A stretch of 27,189 nt of DNA from Collinsella sp. (lineage in GTDB: Bacteria; Actinomycetota; Coriobacteriia; Coriobacteriales; Coriobacteriaceae): assembly GCA_019425005.1 (NCBI GenBank), contig JAHYYK010000020.1, positions 1-27,189 of the forward strand. Reading direction: 5' to 3'. Made by a program: the position numbers and the translations under genes. Below, in pieces: positions 22,551-27,189 of the stretch (positions are counted from its first letter, which is position 1; each line of letters starts with the position of its first letter). The notes below the pieces were generated by a model. That model had not been told where the DNA came from. It ran no database searches and was given only the letters and a program-made list of their open reading frames with translations.

Positions 22551-23976
22551 ACAGGTCCTCACCGTTCGTTTCGATGACATGCTTGTACCAGTGAAAGCTC
22601 TTCTTTTTGGAACGCTTGAGGGTGCCGTTGCCGGCGTCGTCGCGGTCCACATAGATAAAGCCGTAGCGCTTGGACATCTCGCCCGTGCCGGCAGACACCA
22701 GGTCGATTGGGCCCCAGGTGGTGTAGCCCAGCAGGTCAACGCCGTCCTCGGTCACCGCATCGCGCATCGCGGCGATATGCTGGCGCAGGTAGTCGATACG
22801 GTAGTCGTCGTTGATGGAGCCGTCCTCCTCGACAACGTCCTTGGCGCCCAGACCGTTCTCGACCACAAACAGCGGCTTCTGATAACGGTCGTACAGGTCG
22901 TTGAGGGTGATGCGGAAGCCCAGCGGATCGATGGCCCAGCCCCACTGGCTCTCCTGCAGGTAGGGGTTCTTGGCGCCGGCGAAGGCGTTGCCCTGGGTGC
23001 GCTCGACATCGGGGTTATCGACACCGGCGGAGCAACGGGTGCTGTAATAGCTAAAGCTGATGAAGTCGACGGTGTTGGCGGCCAGGATCTCGCGGTCCTC
23101 ATCCGTCATGCCCACATCGATGCCCAAACGCTCGAGCTTCTTGACGGCATAGGCCGGGTAGTAGCCGCGGCTCTGAACGTCGACGAAGAAATAGTTGCTC
23201 TGGTTGTCAATCTGCGCTTGGCGCACATCGCCCGGACGGCAGCTGTAGGGGTAGTAGCTACCTGCGGCAAGCATGCAACCGATCTTGACCTCAGGGTCGA
23301 TCTCGTGAGCGATCTTGGTTGCCCAAGCGCTGGCGACGAGCTCGTTGTGGGCGGCCAGGTACTCGACGGCCTCCTTGTTCTCGCCCTCCTCAAAGACCAG
23401 ACCGGCACCCATAAACGGCAGGTGCAAGATCATATTGATCTCGTTGAAGGTAAGCCAGTACTTTACCAGGCCCTTGTAGCGGGTGAAGATCGTGGTCGCG
23501 AGGTTCTTGTAGAAGTCGATGAGCTTGCGGTTGCGCCAGCCGCCGTACTCCTTGATGAGGTGAATCGGGCAGTCGAAGTGCGTGATGGTCACGAGCGGCT
23601 CAATGCCGTGCGCCTGACACTCGCGGAACACGTCCTCGTAGAAGGCCAGGCCGGCCTCGTTGGGCTCAGTCTCGTCGCCGTTGGGGAAGATGCGGGTCCA
23701 GGCCAGGCTCATGCGGAAGGTCTTAAAGCCCATCTCGGCAAAGAGGGCGATGTCCTCCTTGTAGTGGTGATAGAAATCAATGCCGGTCTGCGCGGGGTAG
23801 TAATAGCCGTCCTCGAAGTCGAGCATCTTGCGCTGGCCGGAGACCACCGCATAGCGCTCGGGGCCGTGCGGCGCCACGTCCACGTTGGCCAGGCCGCGGC
23901 CATCCACGTCGTAAGCGCCCTCGCACTGGTTGGCAGCCGTCGCGCCGCCCCACAGGAAGTCTTTACGGAAAGCCAT
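22546..23976 (-). CDS. bglA: 6-phospho-beta-glucosidase, GH1
   Basis: Cytosolic GH1 enzyme that cleaves phosphorylated beta-glucosides delivered by the PTS into glucose 6-phosphate and an aglycone or sugar. The 476-residue product is full length. It opens with the family signature FRKDFLWGGATAANQCEGAY, and has the acid/base Glu179 in TFNEIN and nucleophile Glu373 in VVENG. Near the C-terminus SAGTGEMSKRYGFIYVD carries the Ser-Lys-Tyr set that binds the 6-phosphate, which separates it from plain beta-glucosidases. GAAAGGATC precedes the ATG. A candidate promoter lies at 24013-24041. It stands away from both PTS genes but is the obvious next step for their products. bglA is a family symbol; ascB or celF-type naming would serve equally. 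Confidence 0.94.
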   Translation of the reverse strand: MAFRKDFLWGGATAANQCEGAYDVDGRGLANVDVAPHGPERYAVVSGQRKMLDFEDGYYYPAQTGIDFYHHYKEDIALFAEMGFKTFRMSLAWTRIFPNGDETEPNEAGLAFYEDVFRECQAHGIEPLVTITHFDCPIHLIKEYGGWRNRKLIDFYKNLATTIFTRYKGLVKYWLTFNEINMILHLPFMGAGLVFEEGENKEAVEYLAAHNELVASAWATKIAHEIDPEVKIGCMLAAGSYYPYSCRPGDVRQAQIDNQSNYFFVDVQSRGYYPAYAVKKLERLGIDVGMTDEDREILAANTVDFISFSYYSTRCSAGVDNPDVERTQGNAFAGAKNPYLQESQWGWAIDPLGFRITLNDLYDRYQKPLFVVENGLGAKDVVEEDGSINDDYRIDYLRQHIAAMRDAVTEDGVDLLGYTTWGPIDLVSAGTGEMSKRYGFIYVDRDDAGNGTLKRSKKKSFHWYKHVIETNGEDLS

Positions 23977-24012
23977 GCATCGATCCTTTCACACGCTGTT
24001 TGTCGTGGTTTC

Positions 24013-24041
24013 AGTATCCCCGTAAGCAGCGCGCTACTCAA
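24013..24041 (-). promoter_or_regulatory. Candidate promoter of bgl
   Basis: On the minus strand TTGAGT (24041-24036) and GATACT (24018-24013) are separated by exactly 17 bases, each matching four of six consensus positions, about 37 bases upstream of the bgl ATG. Confidence 0.5.
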
Positions 24042-24126
24042 CGGCAACGACGCAGGCCGACACTTCTTTTCGCACACGGCGGCCCGGCAGCCGCCCCTGC
24101 CTGACACTTTCTGATACCGCCGCCCC

Positions 24127-24164
24127 AAACCACCACGAAGGGGACAGGCACCTTTGTGGTGGTT
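24127..24164. repeat. Palindromic intergenic repeat, CCACCACAAAGG type, copy 2
   Basis: AACCACCACGAAGG pairs with CCTTTGTGGTGGTT around GGACAGGCA, with one G-T mismatch. Related to the hairpin at 934-971. Confidence 0.7.
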
Positions 24165-24176
24165 GGGGACGGTTTG

Positions 24177-24231
24177 TCTCGATCTGTAACAGGTAGGCAG
24201 CCAAAACCGGGCTTGGTGTTACAGATCGAGA
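24177..24231. repeat. ATCTGTAACA hairpin element, first of a tandem pair
   Basis: TCTCGATCTGTAACA (24177-24191) and its exact reverse complement (24217-24231) enclose 25 bases beginning GGTAGGCAG. The second element begins 80 bases later. Confidence 0.85.
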
Positions 24232-24256
24232 TTTTCGGGCAGCCCCCCGCAGTTTG

Positions 24257-24311
24257 TCTAAATCTGTAACAGGTAGAGACGATTTAGCCCGCTAGATGTT
24301 ACAGATCGAGA
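24257..24311. repeat. ATCTGTAACA hairpin element, second of a tandem pair
   Basis: TCTAAATCTGTAACA (24257-24271) pairs with TGTTACAGATCGAGA (24297-24311) except for two mismatches, around 25 bases beginning GGTAGAGACG. Length and spacer length equal those of the first element; the spacer sequence has diverged. Confidence 0.85.
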
Positions 24312-24320
24312 CGGAAGATT

Positions 24321-24965
24321 CTAGTCCACGGCGATGTCGAGGTTCTTGCCGACGAGGCCCACGTAGCCGCCTTCGGCTGCCTTGGGGCTGTCGGCGTGGC
24401 AGAGGACCCACTTGTCGGCCTTCCAGTAGCAGTAGCTGTCACCGGCGGCAGGCATGTCGGCTGCAGCCTCGGGGCGCGGACCATTGGTGCCGGCGGGCAG
24501 CGCAACCATCACCTGGAAGCCGCCATCGTCGACCATGCACGGCGTGTAGTGGAGCGTGGTGTTGAAGACTTCGACGACCGTACCCGCCGGCACGCGGAAC
24601 GCCTTGACGCACGCGGTGTCGAGCTTGCCGTCCTCGATCTCCCAGCGATGCGCCACGAGCAGGATAAAGTCGCGGGCGCCCAGGTTAAACTCGCTGGCGC
24701 GGTGATACTCCAGGCAGTTGAGGCGTGTGTTGTGGCCGTTGCACCAGCCGAGCTGGAAGGGACGACCGCCAAACATGAGAAAGCCCAGCTTATCGGCATC
24801 CTTGACGCCCTCGAGCTCCGGCGCACTTGCTACGTACTTGCTGCCCTCGGGAATGGGCGTGGCAGAGAGCGCCTCGAGCACGGGCGACGTGAGCTCGGAC
24901 GGAACGTTATCCCAAACGTTGCCATAGGATTTGAACTCGGGATCGTTGACAGAGTAGATATGCAT
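24321..24965 (-). CDS. DUF4867 family protein
   Basis: A 214-residue cytosolic protein of the DUF4867 family, thought to be cupin-like and found near sugar-metabolism genes in Gram-positive bacteria; its reaction is unknown to me. Visible features are MHIYSVNDPEFKSYG at the start, NTRLNCLEYHRASEFNLG near residues 77-94 (His and Glu that could bind a metal), DFILLVAHRWEIEDG near 98-112, and FNTTLHYTPC near 131-140. These strand-rich blocks with His and Glu fit a cupin barrel. I chose the ATG at 24965, preceded by CAGGAGTG; the longer frame to 25001 lacks a ribosome site. It sits alone between luxS and bgl. A GTTCGT/ACGAAC inverted repeat lies just upstream. Confidence 0.75.
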   Translation of the reverse strand: MHIYSVNDPEFKSYGNVWDNVPSELTSPVLEALSATPIPEGSKYVASAPELEGVKDADKLGFLMFGGRPFQLGWCNGHNTRLNCLEYHRASEFNLGARDFILLVAHRWEIEDGKLDTACVKAFRVPAGTVVEVFNTTLHYTPCMVDDGGFQVMVALPAGTNGPRPEAAADMPAAGDSYCYWKADKWVLCHADSPKAAEGGYVGLVGKNLDIAVD

Positions 24966-24973
24966 GTTCACTC

Positions 24974-25000
24974 CTGTTCGTTTATGTGACAGTACGAACA
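24974..25000. promoter_or_regulatory. Inverted repeat upstream of the DUF4867 gene
   Basis: GTTCGT and ACGAAC arms enclose about a dozen bases close to the ribosome site of the DUF4867 gene; the TTCTAGAA palindrome lies just beyond. It may be an operator overlapping the promoter. Exact promoter elements are not clear. Confidence 0.35.
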
Positions 25001-25049
25001 TTCTAGAACAAACATGAGCGATTTTAAACGCTCATCCCGACCACTTAAC

Positions 25050-25079
25050 AAAAAGGCGCCCCCGCGCAAGCGAAGGCGC
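25050..25079 (-). terminator. Rho-independent terminator of luxS
   Basis: On the minus strand GCGCCTTCGC pairs with GCGGGGGCGC (two G-T pairs) around TTGC, followed by CTTTTTG. It lies 31 bases beyond the luxS stop. Confidence 0.85.
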
Positions 25080-25109
25080 TCAATGCGCGCGTTTTGGGCG
25101 ATAAAGCCC

Positions 25110-25598
25110 TTATGCCTGCTGATAGTGCAGGTGCTTCTCGTCGATATCGGCCAGGTCACGGTCGAGATAGCGGCGCGCGAGCCAGTTTGCCATGGGGAGG
25201 TTCTGGTCCAGGTAGTTGCCGCACTCCTCGGGAGCGGCGCCGGGGACATCACCCTCAAAGTCAGCGACGAACTCGAACAGCTCGCGTACGAGCGGCAAGA
25301 TCTCCTCGCTCGTCAGCTCGCCAAAGACAACCAGGTAAAAGCCCGTGCGGCAGCCCATGGGGCCAAAGTAAACGATACGACTCGACCACTCGGCATGATT
25401 GCGAAGGAACGTCGCGCCCAGGTGCTCGATGGTGTGGCACTCGGCCGTGTTCATGACCGGCTCCTTGTTGGGCGTGGTCAGGCGCAGGTCAAAGGTGGTG
25501 ACGGCGGCGCCGGTCGCCGGATCGCGGTCGATGCGGCTCACATACACGCCGGGCTCGAGCAGCAGATGGTCAACGGAAAAACTCGCGATGCGCTCCAT
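25110..25598 (-). CDS. luxS: S-ribosylhomocysteine lyase
   Basis: Cytosolic metalloenzyme that splits S-ribosylhomocysteine into homocysteine and DPD, the precursor of the AI-2 signal, in the activated methyl cycle. The 162-residue product is full length. Metal ligands His55 and His59 sit in ECHTIEHLGA with catalytic Glu58, catalytic Cys83 in GPMGCRTGFYL, and the third ligand Cys126 in EECGNYL. GAGAGGATC precedes the ATG. It is monocistronic by the terminator after it and the one before it (25675-25712). The pfs/mtnN partner is not in the window. No S-adenosylmethionine riboswitch was recognised in the leader. Confidence 0.96.
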   Translation of the reverse strand: MERIASFSVDHLLLEPGVYVSRIDRDPATGAAVTTFDLRLTTPNKEPVMNTAECHTIEHLGATFLRNHAEWSSRIVYFGPMGCRTGFYLVVFGELTSEEILPLVRELFEFVADFEGDVPGAAPEECGNYLDQNLPMANWLARRYLDRDLADIDEKHLHYQQA

Positions 25599-25619
25599 GG
25601 CAGATCCTCTCGGTAGTCA

Positions 25620-25694
25620 ATTTGGGACGGGGCACTTTTAGCTGGTTCGAATGGTCGCACCAATCATACCAGTCAAAAAAGCCCCGTCCCAAAT
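25620..25694. repeat. Long-loop inverted repeat in the luxS leader
   Basis: A 14-bp perfect stem pairs ATTTGGGACGGGGC (25620-25633) with GCCCCGTCCCAAAT (25681-25694). The 47-base interior has smaller nested stems, CTGGT/ACCAG and TGGT/ACCA. Its right arm is also one arm of the preceding kinase gene's terminator. Confidence 0.75.
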
Positions 25695-25712
25695 GAGCTG
25701 CCCGGGACGGGG
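25675..25712 (-). terminator. Rho-independent terminator of the FGGY kinase gene
   Basis: On the minus strand CCCCGTCCC (25712-25704) pairs with GGGACGGGG (25690-25682) around 13 bases, then C and TTTTTT (25680-25675). It lies about 50 bases after the kinase stop. Confidence 0.85.
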
Positions 25713-25762
25713 ATCAATGAGTGTTTAATCCCCAGAAAAATCCTTGGGTGCCGCGCAGCCGC

Positions 25763-27189
25763 CTAGGCAGTGTATGCAATTGTTGATTTGACGGCATGGC
25801 GCCAGCCGGCGATCTTTTTGGCTCGTTCGTCGGCAGACATGGCAGGCTCCACGATGCCGCGGGCGCCGTAGACGTCAACGACGTCGCGCGTGTACATGCC
25901 CAGCGCAATGCCGCAGGCCCAGGCCGCGCCCAGACCGCTCATCTCGTCGTTGCTCGCAATGCGGATGGGCGAGCCGAGCAGATCGCTCTCAAACTGCATC
26001 AGGTACGCGTCGCGCGTGGGACCGCCGTCAACACGAAGCTCGGCCAGCGCCGCGCCCGAATCCTCGACCATCGCATCGATGACGTCGAAGATCTGATAGG
26101 CGATCGACTCATCGGCAGCCTTCACGAACTCCGCACGGCCCGTGGTGCGTGTCATGCCAAAGACGCAGCCCTCGGCATCGCTCGCCCAGTGCGGCGCGCC
26201 CAGGCCAGTGAACGCCGGCACAAAGTAGACGCGGCTCGCCGGATTGGCGGCGTAGCACAGGTCGGTGACTTCCTCGGGATTGTTGATGAGCTCCAGGTCG
26301 TCGCGTAGCCATGTCTTAACGGCGCCGGCGTAGCTCACGTTGCCCTCGAGCACGTACTCGGTCACGCCGTCCATACGCCACGCAAGCGAGCTCGAAAGCC
26401 CGTGTGAGCTGGCAACGAACTCGTCGCCAACGTTCATCATGACCGAGCTGCCGGTACCATAGGTCGCCTTGGCCACGCCGCGGCTGTGGCAGCCCTGCGC
26501 AAACAGGGCCGCATGGCTATCGCCCAGCACGCCGTGCACCGGCACGGGAGCCGGCAAAAAGCCACCCAGGTCCGTTGTGCCAAACAGGCCATCGGAATCG
26601 GTCACCTGCGGCAGGCAGGCAGGATCGACACCAAAAGCCTCGCACACCGGCTCGCTCCAGCAGCCACGGCGCAGGTCAAAGAGCTGCGTGCGGCTGGCAT
26701 TGGACCAGTCGCAGCGGAACTCCGCGCCGCCCGTGAGCGTCCAGACCACCCAGGCATCGATGGTGCCCAGGCACAGCTCGCCCGCTGCAGCGGCCTCGGC
26801 AGCCGCAGGAACGTTCTCGAGGATCCAAGCCATCTTGCCCGCCGGGTAGTAGGGCGAGAGCACTAGACCCGTCGTGTCGCGCACCAGCTCGGCCACGCCC
26901 TCGCGCGCGGCCAGCTCGTCGCACAGCTCGCGGGCGCGGGCGCACTGCCACACCACGGCGTCGCACAGCGGCTCGCCCGTCGTTCGCCTCCAGGCAACGG
27001 TAGTCTCGCGCTGGTTGGAAATACCGATGCCGGCGATGTCGGCCGGATCGACCCCAGTCTCCTCCACCACGGCGCGCGCCACGGCCAGCACGTTGGCGGC
27101 GATCTCGGCCGGATCATGACTCACCCAGCCGGCCTCGTTGACAATCTGGCGATGTGAGCGGTCGGCGCGATGGATCAGATGGCCGCCCT
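25763..27189 (-). CDS. FGGY-family kinase, glycerol-kinase-like, 5' end cut by window edge
   Basis: Cytosolic ATP-dependent sugar or polyol kinase. The frame enters from base 27189 reading HLIHRADRSHRQIV, then NEAGWVSHDPAEI, which is the glycerol kinase GWVEHDP region; roughly the first 40 residues are missing. About 475 residues are visible. Matching glycerol kinase are GISNQRETTVAW, DAVVWQCARARELC, SNASRTQLFDL, FTGLGAPHW and LRVDGGPTRDAYLMQF. In place of the usual GDQQAALFGQ it has GDSHAALFAQ: the catalytic Asp is kept but the next residues, which face the substrate in glycerol kinase, differ. The substrate may therefore not be glycerol. No glycerol facilitator or dehydrogenase is next to it in the window. 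Its own terminator lies at 25675-25712. Confidence 0.85.
   Translation of the reverse strand, partial: GGHLIHRADRSHRQIVNEAGWVSHDPAEIAANVLAVARAVVEETGVDPADIAGIGISNQRETTVAWRRTTGEPLCDAVVWQCARARELCDELAAREGVAELVRDTTGLVLSPYYPAGKMAWILENVPAAAEAAAAGELCLGTIDAWVVWTLTGGAEFRCDWSNASRTQLFDLRRGCWSEPVCEAFGVDPACLPQVTDSDGLFGTTDLGGFLPAPVPVHGVLGDSHAALFAQGCHSRGVAKATYGTGSSVMMNVGDEFVASSHGLSSSLAWRMDGVTEYVLEGNVSYAGAVKTWLRDDLELINNPEEVTDLCYAANPASRVYFVPAFTGLGAPHWASDAEGCVFGMTRTTGRAEFVKAADESIAYQIFDVIDAMVEDSGAALAELRVDGGPTRDAYLMQFESDLLGSPIRIASNDEMSGLGAAWACGIALGMYTRDVVDVYGARGIVEPAMSADERAKKIAGWRHAVKSTIAYTA

Larger units (their letters stand above)
23977..24320. other. Repeat-rich gap upstream of bgl
   Basis: 344 bases without a gene. 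From bgl outward it holds the candidate bgl promoter, the CCACCACAAAGG-type hairpin at 24127-24164 and two tandem ATCTGTAACA hairpins at 24177-24231 and 24257-24311, which end just before the DUF4867 stop codon. Confidence 0.7.

Noticed and set aside
22528..24114. A 528-codon plus-strand frame opposite the phospho-beta-glucosidase
   Set aside because: Low-complexity Val/Leu/Asp/His composition without domains; the minus strand has both GH1 catalytic motifs.
24177..24311. A small CRISPR-like array
   Set aside because: Only two units, each an internal inverted repeat rather than direct repeats with unique spacers, and no cas genes nearby.

Overview
The window reads as chromosomal DNA from a high-GC, saccharolytic, probably anaerobic gut actinobacterium of class Coriobacteriia; Collinsella is my best guess. 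That guess is inference. It rests on strongly G/C-biased third codon positions combined with low-GC-Gram-positive style equipment (beta-glucoside PTS permeases, a LicT-type antiterminator, GH1 phospho-beta-glucosidase, LuxS) and on dense short palindromic intergenic repeats. No phage, insertion sequence, CRISPR array, tRNA or rRNA gene was recognised.

Layout. 1-617: pyrE (minus, 3' end cut by the window edge). 1053-3821: a MgtA-type Mg2+ P-type ATPase (plus). 4011-13294: a carbohydrate island with an apiosidase-like DUF4038 glycosidase (minus), a beta-glucoside-type PTS EIIBC (minus), a divergent GxSxG esterase (plus), a DUF1593 nucleoside-hydrolase-like protein (plus), a second EIIBC (minus) and a LicT/BglG antiterminator (minus). 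13882-18179: a plus-strand run of DUF4428 protein, double zinc-ribbon membrane protein, SPFH protein with C-terminal zinc ribbons, and a lipoprotein, resembling the Bacillus ydjGHI envelope-stress module but without a PspA gene in view. 18289-22201: an overlapping minus-strand operon of a multi-TM kinase-like protein, a histidine kinase and a NarL-type response regulator. 22546-27189: 6-phospho-beta-glucosidase, DUF4867 protein, luxS, and a glycerol-kinase-like FGGY kinase cut at its 5' end (all minus).

How it fits together. The apiosidase-like enzyme, esterase, two PTS permeases, antiterminator and phospho-beta-glucosidase would suit uptake and trimming of decorated (acylated or apiosylated) plant beta-glucosides; this is inference from gene content. 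The intergenic space between the first PTS gene and the esterase carries several GTAAAC/GTTTAC inverted half-sites that look like operators.

The intergenic regions are unusually rich in palindromes: a nested 127-bp hairpin after the esterase, two homologous copies of a ~150-bp element flanking the second PTS/antiterminator pair, a perfect 27-bp inverted repeat with single copies elsewhere, two CCACCACAAAGG-type hairpins, a tandem pair of ATCTGTAACA hairpins and a ~108-bp imperfect palindrome overlapping the bgl stop codon. They look like families of small non-autonomous repeats, and they are the least explained part of the window.
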